The notes under the pieces: model-generated | What the model was told of the DNA's origin: nothing | Database searches by the model: none | The model's input: only the letters and a program-made list of their open reading frames with translations | Assembly (NCBI RefSeq): GCF_001280085.1 | Contig: NZ_LGED01000201.1 | Span: forward strand, 1 to 64,000 | Reading direction: 5' to 3' | DNA: 64,000 bases | DNA from: Saccharothrix sp. NRRL B-16348 | GTDB taxonomy: Bacteria > Actinomycetota > Actinomycetes > Mycobacteriales > Pseudonocardiaceae | In this document: positions 50,264-60,900 of the stretch, piece after piece | Layout: each line of letters opens with the position of its first letter | Position numbering within the stretch: position 1 is the first letter of the stretch | Translations under genes and position numbers: made by a program

Positions 50264-51199
50264 TCAGTCCAGTACGGCGTCGCGCTCCTTGTTCCCGCGG
50301 GTCAGGAGGAACCCGGCCACCGCGGCGAGCGGGAACATCACCACCGCGTACACGGCGGCGGGCACGGCCAGCCGCTCGCTGCCGAGCACGCTCACCGCCA
50401 CCGTGATCGCCAGGGTGCTGTTGTGCACGCCGACCTCGAACGCCGACGCGATCGCCTGCCGGTGGTCGACCTTCGCCAGCCGGGGCAGCAGGTAGCCCAC
50501 GCCGAGGCTGAACGCGCAGAACACCGCGCTCACCAGCCCGACGGCGGCCATGTACTCGGCGGTGTGCTCGATCTCGGCGAGGATCGTGCCGACGATCACG
50601 ACCACCAGCACCACGCCCGAGACGATGCGCACCGGCCGGTCCGCGCGGTCGGCGAACGCCGCGGACCAGCGGCGCACCAGCATGCCGAGCACGACCGGCA
50701 CGAGCACGATCGCGAAGACCTGCACGACCTTGCCGAACTCCAGCCCGACCACGCCGTCCGCCGTCGGCTCGAAGTAGTCGAGGGCGAAGTTCACGACCAG
50801 CGGCAGCGTGATCGCCGCGACCACGGAGTTCACCGCGGTCAGCGTGATGTTCAGGGCGACGTCGCCGCGGAAGAGGTGGCTGAACAGGTTCGCCGTGGTC
50901 CCGCCAGGTGACGCGGCGAGCAGCATCATCCCGACCGCCAGCAGTGGGTCCAGGCCGAACGCCAGCACCAACCCGAAGCACGCCGCCGGCAGCAGGACCA
51001 GTTGGGTGGCCAACGCGATCGCCACCGCGCGCGGCGTCCGCGCGACCCGGGCGAAGTCGGCGACCGTCAGCGACAGCCCGAGCCCGAACATGACCACGGC
51101 CAGCGCGACCGGTAGCCCGACGCTCGTCAGGGCGGAATCCACGGCGATCACCTGCCTCTCTGCGTCCAACCCGGAGTCGGAAGGCGAATCCTGCCCCAC
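50264..51199 (-). CDS. Bile acid:sodium symporter (BASS) family transporter
   Basis: A 311-residue membrane protein with about ten helices. The BASS signature region is LLAASPGGTTANLFSHLFRGD with the family GG motif and VHNSTLAITVAV with its polar helix break. The ligand is an organic anion; in the absence of partners it cannot be specified. The start at 51199 precedes about 20 hydrophilic residues; a later start would also be plausible. It lies directly downstream of the NRPS operon on the same strand with a 48-base gap and could be transcribed with it. Confidence 0.85.
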   Translation of the reverse strand: MGQDSPSDSGLDAERQVIAVDSALTSVGLPVALAVVMFGLGLSLTVADFARVARTPRAVAIALATQLVLLPAACFGLVLAFGLDPLLAVGMMLLAASPGGTTANLFSHLFRGDVALNITLTAVNSVVAAITLPLVVNFALDYFEPTADGVVGLEFGKVVQVFAIVLVPVVLGMLVRRWSAAFADRADRPVRIVSGVVLVVVIVGTILAEIEHTAEYMAAVGLVSAVFCAFSLGVGYLLPRLAKVDHRQAIASAFEVGVHNSTLAITVAVSVLGSERLAVPAAVYAVVMFPLAAVAGFLLTRGNKERDAVLD

Positions 51200-51247
51200 G
51201 ACGGCGCAAATCGGGAGACCGAATCTTGCTGCTTCACGACTCCCGGG

Positions 51248-52246
51248 TCAGGACTTGCGGGCGACCAGGAGCGACTGGCCCGGTGACGTGGTCAGAGGGT
51301 GGCGGACGGGGGCGCCGAAGCCCGCCGCGGTGAGCCAGGCGGTGATCTCGGCCGTGCCGTAGACCTGACCGCCTTGGCCGTGGAACAGGTTGAGGCTGAA
51401 GACCCGGGCGAAGGCGTCCGACGCGCGGTCGGGCGAGTGCTCGTCGTGCTCCAGCAGCACCACCGCGCCGCCCGGTCGGAGCGCCGACGCGACGCGCGCC
51501 AACAACTCCTCGTTCGCCGCCGCCGGCCGTCCGTGGACGACGTTGAACAGCAGCACGGTGTCGTAGTCCGCGCCGAGGTCGAGCGTGTCGTAGTCACCGG
51601 CGCGCAAGGTGATCCGCTGGGACAGGCCCGCGTCGGTGACGGCGCCCGCGCCCACCGCCAGCGCGTCCGGCAGGTCGACGACCGTCGCGCGGAGCGAGGG
51701 GTGCGTCGCGCACAGCCGGATCGCGTGCTTCGCGTGCCCGCCGCCCACGTCCAGCAACGTCGAGCCGACCGGCACGATCGACGCCACCTCGGGCGCGATC
51801 GCGTCGGCGTGCCCGGACAGCATGCCCTGGAACCGGCGCAGCACCTCCGGCCGTTCGGCGAGCCACGCGTAGAAGTCGATCGCGGGCTTGCCGGTGCGCA
51901 CCGACTCCTCCAAGCCCTCCCACGACTCGAACAGCACCACCGACCAGAACTTGTCCACCTCGGAGTACCCGCCGCCGGCCAACCACTTCGCGGTCTCGTC
52001 GGTGTTGGCGTACCCGTCCGGCCCGCGGGTCAGGTACCCGAACGACACCAGCGCCTCGGCCAGCAGCCCGGTGCCGCGCGGGTCGGCGCCGAGCGCGGAC
52101 GCCAGCGAGCCCACCGGACGCGGACCGTCGGCCAGCGCGTCGAACACGCCGAGCCGCAGCCCCGCCGCGACGGCCCGGTAGCCCGCGGTGGCGAGCAGGT
52201 CGTGGAACGACGGCGGACCGTCGTCCGGTCCCAGGTGCAGTGGCAT
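51248..52246 (-). CDS. O-methyltransferase, last gene of NRPS operon
   Basis: A 332-residue class I methyltransferase of the plant COMT/acetylserotonin type. The N-terminal dimerisation/winged-helix domain (FHDLLATAGYRAVAAGLRLG, VFDALADGPRPVGSLASALG) is followed by SAM motif I LLDVGGGHAKHAIRL, motif II FRATVVDLPDALA, and post motifs LLFNVVHGRPAAANEEL. The catalytic base His of O-methyltransferases is probably in VVHGRP. It likely methylates a phenolic hydroxyl, perhaps one made by the flavoprotein of the operon. Two bases after the NRPS stop. Confidence 0.9.
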   Translation of the reverse strand: MPLHLGPDDGPPSFHDLLATAGYRAVAAGLRLGVFDALADGPRPVGSLASALGADPRGTGLLAEALVSFGYLTRGPDGYANTDETAKWLAGGGYSEVDKFWSVVLFESWEGLEESVRTGKPAIDFYAWLAERPEVLRRFQGMLSGHADAIAPEVASIVPVGSTLLDVGGGHAKHAIRLCATHPSLRATVVDLPDALAVGAGAVTDAGLSQRITLRAGDYDTLDLGADYDTVLLFNVVHGRPAAANEELLARVASALRPGGAVVLLEHDEHSPDRASDAFARVFSLNLFHGQGGQVYGTAEITAWLTAAGFGAPVRHPLTTSPGQSLLVARKS

Positions 52247-52248
52247 GG

Positions 52249-55200
52249 TCAGCCCCTTTCCGGCAGCACGCCCGCGGCGGCGAGGTAGTCCACGTGCCGG
52301 GCGATCATCTCGGCGTCCGCGGGCGGGAACTCCACCCCGCACGACGCCGCGGCGGCCCACGTGGTCGAGCAGTCGAACACCGGGTGCGCCCGGTGCGTGG
52401 TGGTCAGGCCGAACGCCAGCGGGCCGAACGCGCTGTCCGGGCTCTCCAGCATCAACGACCGCCAGTCCGCGTACTCCAGCAGGCGGGTCGGGTAGCCCTT
52501 CGCGGTGAGCACCTCGCCCAGGTCGGCGTAGCTGAACCCGTCGGCCCGGTAGTAGTGGAAGTCGCGGCCGTGCAGCGACGGTCGGGTCGAGATGCCCGCG
52601 ATCGCGCCCGCGAGCCGGTCCACCGGCAGCATGTCGATCACGTCCGGTGTGCGCGGCACGGCGCCCGCGTGCGCGCAGGTCGCGATCTGCCTGCTCAGGT
52701 ACGACTCGGTCTTCGCCGTGCCGGTGCGCACGTCGCCCACGATCGCGGCGATGCGGTGGATCGACACCGGCACGCCCCGGTCCCGCGCGAGCACGCCCAT
52801 CATGTCGGCCACCCACTTCGTGGTGTGGTAGCCGGTGTCCAGGCCGGTCGGGTCCTCGGGCCGGTCCGCCTCGGTGATCAGCTTCCGGTCGTAGTTCGCG
52901 CCGAGGAACACGCCGAGCGTCGACATCAGGTGCAACGGCTTGGTCGCGTACCGGGTGGCCAGCCGCAGCACGTCCACCGTGCTGCCCACGTGCGGCGGCA
53001 TCATCCACTGGTAGGTCAGGACGAAGTTCATCACCGCGCCGTTGTGGTAGATCGCGTCCATGCTCTCGGCCAGCGCGTCGAAGTCCCGCTCCGCCAAGCC
53101 GAGCAGCGGCCGGGACATGTCGCCGATCACCGGCACCACCCGGGCGAACCGCTCCTCGGGCACGTCGAGGTGCGCGCGCCGCAGGTTGGCGCGGACGCGG
53201 GCCAGGGCGACGGCCGGCGTCTCCGCCCGGACCAGGCAGTGCACCTCGGCGTCCGTGCGGGCCAGCAACTCGCTCAGCAGGTGCGCGCCGAGGAACCCGG
53301 TCGCGCCGGTCAGCAGCACCCGTTCCGGGGCGCCGGTGCGCACCGGGTGCCGCACCTCGACGTCGTCCGGCGGTATCGCGTCCACCCGCATCTCCGGCAC
53401 GGACGGCAGGCCGGACTTGTAGCGCTTGGCGAACGTGTGGTCCGACGCGGCGGCCTGCTCCACCACCTCGGCCAGCTCGGCGAGGTCGGCGGTGGCGAAC
53501 AACGCGCGCAGCGGCACGGTCACGCCCAGCAGCGTGCGCACCTTGGCCAGCACGGCGGCGGCGATCAGGGAGTGGCCGCCCAGGCCGAAGAAGCTGTCCC
53601 GGCGGCCGACCAGCGGCACGTCCAGCACCTCGGACCAGACCTCGGCCAACGTCCGCTCGACCGGTGTGCGCGGCGGCTCGTACGGCGTCAGCCTGGCCGT
53701 CGGGTCGGGCTCGGGCAGCGCCGCCACGTCGACCTTGCCGTGCCGGGTGAGCGGCAGCTCGTCCAGCACCACGACCGCGCCGGGCAGCATGGCGTCCGGC
53801 AGCCGTCCGGCGCAGAACGCCCGCACCTCGTCCAGTTCCGGCGCGACGGTCCGCGACCGCGGCACGACGTAGGCGACGAGGGTGTCGCCGCGCACCGCCA
53901 CCGCGGCCTCGGCGATCGCCGGGTGTGCCAGCAGCGCGGACCGCACCTCGCCCGGCTCGATCCGGTGTCCGCGGAGCTTGACCTGGTCGTCCACCCGGCC
54001 GAGGAACTCCAGCGCGCCGTCGGGCAGCAGCCGCACCAGGTCGCCGGTGGCGTACATCCGGCCGCCCAGGACGGTCGGGTCCGGCAGGTACGCGGCGGCG
54101 GTGCGCTCCGGGTCGTTGCGGTAGCCGCGCGCGGGTGCGAGACCGCCGATGTGCAACTGGCCGGGCACGCCGACGGGAGCCGTGCGCAGGTCCGCGTCCA
54201 GCACGTAGGCGCGCACGCCGGGCAGCGGACGCCCGATCGGCAACGTCGCCGCGCGCGGGTCGACCTCGGACGCGTCGACCGTGCGGTGGGCCGTGGCGCA
54301 GACCGTGGTCTCGGTCGGCCCGTAGTGGTTGACCAGCGCGACCTTGCCGCCGGTCAGCGCGGCCCACTCGGCGACCGTAGTGGTCGGCACCGCTTCGCCG
54401 CCGATCATCATCACGGTCAGCGGACCGGGGTCGACGTCGAGGCCGGCCAGGTCCGACACCCAGCGCTTGAACAGCGCGGCGGGGGAGTCGACGGCGGTGA
54501 CGGCGTGGTCGGCGCACAGCTTGAGCAGGTCCGCGCCGCCGATCGCGGCCGGTTCGGGGTGCACGACGACCGCCGCGCCCGCGCACCACGCCGGGAACAC
54601 GTCGCCCACCGACGCGTCGAAGCTCAACGGCGGGATCATCAGGATCCGCTGGCCGGGCGCGAACCCGTGCAGGTCGATGAACGCGCCGGTCAGGTTCGCG
54701 AGCGTGTCGTGCTGCACCTGCACGCCCTTGGGCACCCCGGTCGACCCGGACGTGTAGACGACGTACGCCAACCCGTCGTCGGGCAGGTCCACCGCAGGCG
54801 GCGCGTCGGCCTCGCCGGTGAACGCGTCGTCGGCGGTGTCCAGCAGCACGCCGTGGAACTCGCCGAACCGGTCGCGGTTGGCCGGCGCGGTGATCACCAC
54901 GGGCGCGCCGCAGTCGGTGAGCAGCCCGGCGAGCCGGGCGGGCGGGTGCGCCGGGTCGAGCGGCACGTACGCGCCACCGGCCTTGAGCACGGCCAGCAGC
55001 GCCACCAGCGCGTCCGGCCCGGCCTTCACCGCCAGCCCGACGGGCGTCTCGCGGCCGACGCCCCACCCGGCGAGCACGTGCGCCACCCGGTTGGCCCGCC
55101 GGTCGAGCTGCGCGAACGTCACCTCCGTGCCGTCGGCCAGGTCGAGCACGGCGGTGGTGCCGGGGTGGGCGGCGACCTGCTCGGCGATCCGGGCGAGCAC

Positions 55201-56667
55201 GCCGGGGTGGCGCAGCGACAACGCCGGGTCCAGGGCGTCCTGCGGTTCGCCGTTCAACCGGCCGGCGGCCAGGCGGTCGGCCTTCGTCGTCGTGTCCACC
55301 GCGGACAGCCGGGCGGACGGGTCGGCCACCAGGGCGGTCAGCACCGCGAGCAGGTGGTCGGCCAGCCGTGCCACGCTGTCCGCGTCGAACACGTCGGTGC
55401 TGTAGTCGAGGTTCGCGGGCCAGTCGCCGTCGTTCTCCCGCACGTGCAGGGTGAGGTCGAACCGGCTGGTCTCGCGGTCGATCGGCAGCTCCGCCGCGTC
55501 CATCCCGGCCCACTCGCTCGCGCCGCCGCCCCGGTTGAGCACCAGCATCACCTGGAACAGCGGGTGGTGCGCGAGGTCGCGGCGCGGCGCCACCCGGGCG
55601 GCGACCTCGTCGAAGCTCACCTCGGCGTGGTCCAGCGCGTCGATCGCGGTGGCGCGGGCCCGGCCGAGCAGGTCGGCCACGGTCGGGTCGCCGGACAGGT
55701 CCAGCCGCAGCGCGGTGGTGGTGACGAACATGCCGACCGAGCGCTCCAACTCGGGGAACGGCCGGTGCGTGGTCGGCGAGCCGATCACCAGGTCGTCCGC
55801 GCCCGACCGGCGCGACAGCAGCACGCCGAACGCGGCCAGCAGACCGGCGAACGTGGTGCAGCCGTGCGCGCGGGTCACCTCGGCCAGCTTCCCGGCCAAC
55901 GCGGCGGGCACGGTGAACCGGTGGCTGCCACCGGCCGTCGTGCGGTTCGGCGTGCGCGGCCGGTCCAGCGCCAGGTCCAGCACGTCCGGCGCGCCGTTCA
56001 GCCGGTCGTGCCAGTGGTCCAGCTGCCGCTGCCGCTCACCGTCGGTGAGCCGGTCGGCCTGCCAGTGCACGTAGTCGGGGAACTGCGCGCCGACCGGCTC
56101 CGGGGTCACGCCCGCGTAGACGTCGCCGACCTCGCCCGCCACCACGCCGAGCGACAGGTCGTCGCACACGATGTGGTGCGCGCTGAACACGACCGCCGTG
56201 TCGCCCGGACCGACCCGCACCACCCGGACGCGCAGCAACGGCGCGACGGCCAGGTCGAACGGTGTGTCCACTTCGGACACCAGGAAGGCGTCCAGCTCGT
56301 CCTCGCCGTCGACCGACGAGAACGCCACGTCGGCGGGCACGTCGTCCAGCACCTGCTGCTCGGGCACGCCGTCGGTGTCCACGATCCGGGTGCGCAACGC
56401 CTCGTGCCGCGCCATGACGGTCCGCACGGCGGCGCGCAACCGGTCCTCGTCGATCTCGCTGGCAACTCGGTGCGCGGCGAACATGACGTACGCGCCCGCG
56501 TCCAGGCCGAGCCGCCCGGTCAGCCACAGCCCGCGCTGGTTGCCGGACAGCGGCACGACCGCGCCGTCGGGACGGCGCGGCACCGCCTGGCGCGGTGCGG
56601 CGGCCAGGCCGCGTTCGGCGAGCAGCTTGGCCAGCAGGCGTTCGCGGTGGTCGGAGAGCTCGGTCAT
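52249..56667 (-). CDS. NRPS module C-A-PCP with terminal thioester reductase
   Basis: A 1472-residue protein. C domain about residues 35-460, with HHIVCDD in place of the usual HHxxxDG; A domain about 490-890 (YVVYTSGSTGVPKG, NHYGPTETT, YATGDLVRLLPDG); PCP about 965-1035 (FFGLGGHSLI, phosphopantetheine Ser); reductase about 1060-1472 with the NADPH loop LLTGATGFLGAHLL and the Tyr-Lys motif YHTTKW. My reading of the A-domain pocket code is D-A-G-D-M-G-H-V-C-K, which I do not match to a known amino acid. The reductase should release the chain as an aldehyde, alcohol or, after cyclisation, an imine. Starts ATGA-overlapped by the MFS gene. Confidence 0.93.
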   Translation of the reverse strand: MTELSDHRERLLAKLLAERGLAAAPRQAVPRRPDGAVVPLSGNQRGLWLTGRLGLDAGAYVMFAAHRVASEIDEDRLRAAVRTVMARHEALRTRIVDTDGVPEQQVLDDVPADVAFSSVDGEDELDAFLVSEVDTPFDLAVAPLLRVRVVRVGPGDTAVVFSAHHIVCDDLSLGVVAGEVGDVYAGVTPEPVGAQFPDYVHWQADRLTDGERQRQLDHWHDRLNGAPDVLDLALDRPRTPNRTTAGGSHRFTVPAALAGKLAEVTRAHGCTTFAGLLAAFGVLLSRRSGADDLVIGSPTTHRPFPELERSVGMFVTTTALRLDLSGDPTVADLLGRARATAIDALDHAEVSFDEVAARVAPRRDLAHHPLFQVMLVLNRGGGASEWAGMDAAELPIDRETSRFDLTLHVRENDGDWPANLDYSTDVFDADSVARLADHLLAVLTALVADPSARLSAVDTTTKADRLAAGRLNGEPQDALDPALSLRHPGVLARIAEQVAAHPGTTAVLDLADGTEVTFAQLDRRANRVAHVLAGWGVGRETPVGLAVKAGPDALVALLAVLKAGGAYVPLDPAHPPARLAGLLTDCGAPVVITAPANRDRFGEFHGVLLDTADDAFTGEADAPPAVDLPDDGLAYVVYTSGSTGVPKGVQVQHDTLANLTGAFIDLHGFAPGQRILMIPPLSFDASVGDVFPAWCAGAAVVVHPEPAAIGGADLLKLCADHAVTAVDSPAALFKRWVSDLAGLDVDPGPLTVMMIGGEAVPTTTVAEWAALTGGKVALVNHYGPTETTVCATAHRTVDASEVDPRAATLPIGRPLPGVRAYVLDADLRTAPVGVPGQLHIGGLAPARGYRNDPERTAAAYLPDPTVLGGRMYATGDLVRLLPDGALEFLGRVDDQVKLRGHRIEPGEVRSALLAHPAIAEAAVAVRGDTLVAYVVPRSRTVAPELDEVRAFCAGRLPDAMLPGAVVVLDELPLTRHGKVDVAALPEPDPTARLTPYEPPRTPVERTLAEVWSEVLDVPLVGRRDSFFGLGGHSLIAAAVLAKVRTLLGVTVPLRALFATADLAELAEVVEQAAASDHTFAKRYKSGLPSVPEMRVDAIPPDDVEVRHPVRTGAPERVLLTGATGFLGAHLLSELLARTDAEVHCLVRAETPAVALARVRANLRRAHLDVPEERFARVVPVIGDMSRPLLGLAERDFDALAESMDAIYHNGAVMNFVLTYQWMMPPHVGSTVDVLRLATRYATKPLHLMSTLGVFLGANYDRKLITEADRPEDPTGLDTGYHTTKWVADMMGVLARDRGVPVSIHRIAAIVGDVRTGTAKTESYLSRQIATCAHAGAVPRTPDVIDMLPVDRLAGAIAGISTRPSLHGRDFHYYRADGFSYADLGEVLTAKGYPTRLLEYADWRSLMLESPDSAFGPLAFGLTTTHRAHPVFDCSTTWAAAASCGVEFPPADAEMIARHVDYLAAAGVLPERG

Positions 56668-57986
56668 CCCAGGGTCCTCTCAGGTGACGGCGTCTCGTCG
56701 GCCACCGCGTCGGGCAGGTCGTCCACGGTCCGCAGCCGGGGCCGCGTCCAGGCGTAGGCCGCCAGCGCGAGCATCAGCACGCCGACGACCAGGAAGATCA
56801 GGGCGATGCCGCGGCCCTCGCCGGTGCCGATGAGCGCGCCGACGCCACCGGCCAGCGGACCGTCGGCCGCCATCAGGGGTTCGGCCACGCCGTCCGTCAG
56901 CGGGCCGATCATGAGGAACGCGACGGGCATCGCGGCGGTGCTGAGCATCCGCACCACGGCCAGCACCCGGCCCAGCACCGCGGGGTCGACCTTGGTCTGC
57001 AACAACGTCACGCAACACGTGTTGATCAACGGCAGGGTGAACAGGAACGCGGGCGCGGCCACGCCGATCAGCCACGGCGACGGCGCGAGCGAGTGCAGCA
57101 CCAGGAACACCCCGCCCAGCGCCAACCCGGCGTAGATGCCGTGCACCCGGCGTCGCGGACCGCCCCACACGCCCATCACCAGGCCGCCGACGAACAGCCC
57201 GCTGCCGCCCGCGGCCATCAGCACGCCGAGCGTCGCCGGACCGGAGAACGACAGGATCAGCGGCTGCACCAACCCGCCCGCGATGGCGAACAGGAAGTTC
57301 CACACCCCGAACACCGCGCACAGCGCGAACAGACCGGGCGCGCCGCGCAGCCACCTCAACCCCGCGCCGATGCCCTCGCGCTCCGCGTCCGCGGCCCCCG
57401 CGGGCCGCACGGCTTCGTCGGGCAGCCGGGCCAGCAGCAGCGCGCCGACCGCGAACACCATCGACACGAGGTCGACCAGCAGCACGCCCCGCAGCCCCAC
57501 CAGGCCGAGCAACGCGCCGGCGACCAGCGGCGCGGCGATCTGCACGCCCTGCGTGATCTGCATCAGGCCGTTGATCCGGCCCAGGTGCTCCTTGGGCACC
57601 AACGCCGGCACCAGGGCCGTGTAGGCGATGATGTGGAACGAGTTCAGCGTCGCGGTCAGCGCGGTGGCCACGTAGACCTGCCACACCGCCAACGAGTCCG
57701 TCGACACGGCCACCAGCAGCAGGGCCGTCACCACGCCCGCGCCGGAGTCGGCGACCAGCATGATCCGCTTGCGGTCGTACCGGTCGGCCACCGCGCCCGC
57801 GTACGGCGCGAGCAGGATGCCCGGCACCACCGCGCAGAACTGGATCAGCACGAACGTCGTCACCGACCCCGTGCCCAGGTACACCCACACGCCGAGCACG
57901 AACGCGGTCAGCGCGGAGCCGATCACCGACACCAGCTGACCGGCCCACACCACGGCGAACCTGCGCAGCCCCGCCTGCGCGCTCAC
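56664..57986 (-). CDS. MFS exporter embedded in NRPS operon
   Basis: A 440-residue 12-helix exporter, EntS/DHA3-like (FAVVWAGQLVSVIGSALTAF; AGAVADRYDRKRIMLVADSG; VPKEHLGRINGLMQITQGVQI). It overlaps the NRPS genes on both sides (GTGA and ATGA), so it is almost surely the exporter or self-resistance pump for the peptide product. Confidence 0.9.
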   Translation of the reverse strand: MSAQAGLRRFAVVWAGQLVSVIGSALTAFVLGVWVYLGTGSVTTFVLIQFCAVVPGILLAPYAGAVADRYDRKRIMLVADSGAGVVTALLLVAVSTDSLAVWQVYVATALTATLNSFHIIAYTALVPALVPKEHLGRINGLMQITQGVQIAAPLVAGALLGLVGLRGVLLVDLVSMVFAVGALLLARLPDEAVRPAGAADAEREGIGAGLRWLRGAPGLFALCAVFGVWNFLFAIAGGLVQPLILSFSGPATLGVLMAAGGSGLFVGGLVMGVWGGPRRRVHGIYAGLALGGVFLVLHSLAPSPWLIGVAAPAFLFTLPLINTCCVTLLQTKVDPAVLGRVLAVVRMLSTAAMPVAFLMIGPLTDGVAEPLMAADGPLAGGVGALIGTGEGRGIALIFLVVGVLMLALAAYAWTRPRLRTVDDLPDAVADETPSPERTLG

Positions 57987-60900
57987 CGGGACTCACCGAG
58001 CATCGACTCGACCTCCTCGGCCGACATCGCGGCCAGTCGCAGGCGCAGTTCGGCGACCGCCGCCACCCGTGCCGGGTCGTCCAAGGTGGTGAGCGCGGCG
58101 GCGACACCGGCCACGGTCGGCGCGGCGAACATCCGGCCGATCGGCACCGTCACCGCGAACGCGGCCCGCACCCTCGCCAGCGCCTTCGCCGCCAGCAGCG
58201 AGTGACCGCCCAGGGCGAAGAAGTCGTCGTGCACCCCGACTTCCGGCACGCCCAACACCTCGACCCAGATGCCGGCCAGCACTTCCTCCACCGCGTCACG
58301 CGGCGGCACCCGTTCGCCACCGACGTCCCACACCGGCGCGGGCAGCGCCTTGCGGTCGGTCTTGCCGTTGGGCGTCAACGGGAACGCGTCCAGCACCACC
58401 GCCGTGGCGGGCAGCATGTAGTCCGGCAGCCGTTCCGCCAGGCGGGCGCGCAACCGGGGCCACAGCCCGTCCCGCGGCACGTCCGCCGGCACGACGTAGG
58501 CGACGAGCCGTTCGTCGACGGCCAGCACGACCGCCTCGCGCGCCTCGCCGGACGCCAGCACCGCGGCCTCGACCTCGCCGAGCTCGATCCGGAACCCGCG
58601 CACCTTCACCTGGTGGTCGGCCCGCCCCAGGAACTCCAGCGTGCCGTCCGACCGGTGCCGCACCAGGTCGCCCGTCGCGTACAGCCGCCGTCCGGGCTCC
58701 TCGGCGAACGGGTCCGGCACGAACCGGCTCGCGGTCAGCTCCGGCCGGTCGTGGTAGCCGCGGGCCACGCCCGCGCCGCCGATGTGCAGCTCGCCGACCA
58801 CGCCCGGCGGCACCGGTTCCAGCCCCGGGCCCAGCACGTACAGGCGGGTGTTGCCGATCGGCGGCCCCAGCACGACCGGCGCGGGGGAGGGCTCGACCAG
58901 ACCGGCGGACGACCAGACCGTGGTCTCCGTGGGTCCGTACGCGTTCCACAGCACCGCGTCGTCGGTGAGCAGGTCGTCGGCCAGGTCGCGCGGCAACGCC
59001 TCGCCGCCGCAGATCCGGGTCGCCACCCCGGCGGGCACGCCACCGGCGGCGTGCAGCAGCCGCCACGTCGCCGGGGTGGCTTGCAGCGTGGTGACCTCAC
59101 GGTCGACCAGCAGTTCCCGCAACGCCGCACCGTCGGCGCTCACGTCCGCGGGCACGACCAGCACCTCCGCGCCAGCGGTCAACGGCAGCAGTAGCTCCAG
59201 CACCGAGATGTCGAACGACAGCGTGGTCACCGCCGCCAGCCGGTCTTCCCCGGTCAGCGCGAGCAGCCGTTGGAACGACACCAGCAGGTTCACCACCGCG
59301 CGGTGCGGCACCTCGACGCCCTTGGGCGTGCCGGTCGAACCGGACGTGTAGATGATGTACGCCAAGTCCTCGCCGGAGGCCGGGCACGGCACGGGCGCCG
59401 GCTCGAAGCGGTCCGCGTCGGCGAGGCGCAGCACCGTGCCGCCGAACGGCAGCTCCCGGTCCGTGACGAGCACGGCCGCGCCCGAGTCGGCCAGCATCGC
59501 GGTCAACCGGTCCACCGGCCAACCCGGGTCCAGCGGCACGTACGCGGCGCCCGCCTGCCACACGCCCAGGACGGCGGCAACCAGGTCCGGTGTGCGCGGC
59601 AGGCACAGCGCCACCGCCGAGCCCAGGCCCACGCCGTGCGCCCGGAGCAGGGCGGCGATCTGCCCGGCGCGCGTCTCCAGCTCCGCGTACGTCAGCCGCG
59701 AGTCCACTCCGGACACCGCCGTGCCGTGCCCCGTGACCAGGTCCAACGCGGTGCGTGCGGGCGGCAGGGCCAGGTCGGTGGCGTTGTCGCCCTCCAGCAC
59801 CTCCCACCGTCGCACGCCGGTCAGCCCGTCCAGCTCGCCGATCCGCCGGTCCGGGTGCTCGGCCGCCGCGGTGAGCAGCGCGATCAGCCGGTCGGTGAAC
59901 TCGGCGATGGTCGACTCGTCGAACAGGTCGGTGTTGTACTCGACGCCCAGCGCGAGCGTGTCGCCCTGCGGGTCGGCGGCGAGCGTGAGGTCGAACTTCG
60001 CCACCTTCGGGTCGGGCACCAGCGGCGTCACCTCCAGCCCGGTCAGCGCGATGTCCAGCGGCGGGGTGTTGGTGAAGATCAGCTGAGCCTGGTAGATCGG
60101 CGCGTGCCCGGTGCTGCGCCGCGGGCGCAGGTGCTCCACCAGCCGTTCGAACGGCAGGTCGGCGTGCGCGAGACCGTCCGCCGCGACCTGCCGGACCCTG
60201 GCCAGCAGCTCGGTGAACGTCGGGTCGCCGCCCACCTGCGCGCGCAACGCGAGCGTGTTGACGAAGAACCCGATCAGGCCCTCCAGGTCGGGGTGGGAAC
60301 GTCCGGCGACCGGCGTGCCGACCACCACGTCGTCCTGCCCGGCCAACCGGCCCAGCCGGGCCGCGAACGCCGCCAGCAGCACCATGAACACGGTGACGCC
60401 GTGCGCGCGGGCCAGCTCCTCCAGCGGTCCCAGCGGCACGTAGCCGTACCGGAGCGCGCCCCGGTAGGTGACCACCGGCGGCCGCGGCCGGTCGGTCGGC
60501 AGGGTCAGCAGTTCCGGCGCGCCCGCCAGGTGCCGCGTCCAGAAGTCGAGGTGCCCGGCGGAGACCTCGGCCATCCGGTCGCGCTGCCACACCGCGAAGT
60601 CCGGGTACTGCAGGGTCAACGCGGGCAGGTCCGGGTCACGGCCGGCCAGCGCCGCGTCGTACGCCTTCCCCAGCTCGTCGAGCAGCACCGACAGTGACCA
60701 CGCGTCGGCGGTGATGTGGTGCAGGTTGAGCACCAGCACGTGGTCGTCGTCGGCGAACCGCCCGAGGCTCGCCGTGAACAGCGGCCCCCGGTGCAGGTCG
60801 AACCCGATGGCGCCGCGTTCGTCGGCGAACCGCTGCGCCGCCGCGGCACGGTCACCGTCCTGGAGCTCGTGGGTGGTGAGGGTCGCGGTGCCGGTGGGCG

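Noticed and set aside
52240..56757. 1505-codon open frame antisense to the NRPS
   Set aside because: Low-complexity Arg/Val/His-rich translation, mirror of the codon bias in the real NRPS gene on the other strand.
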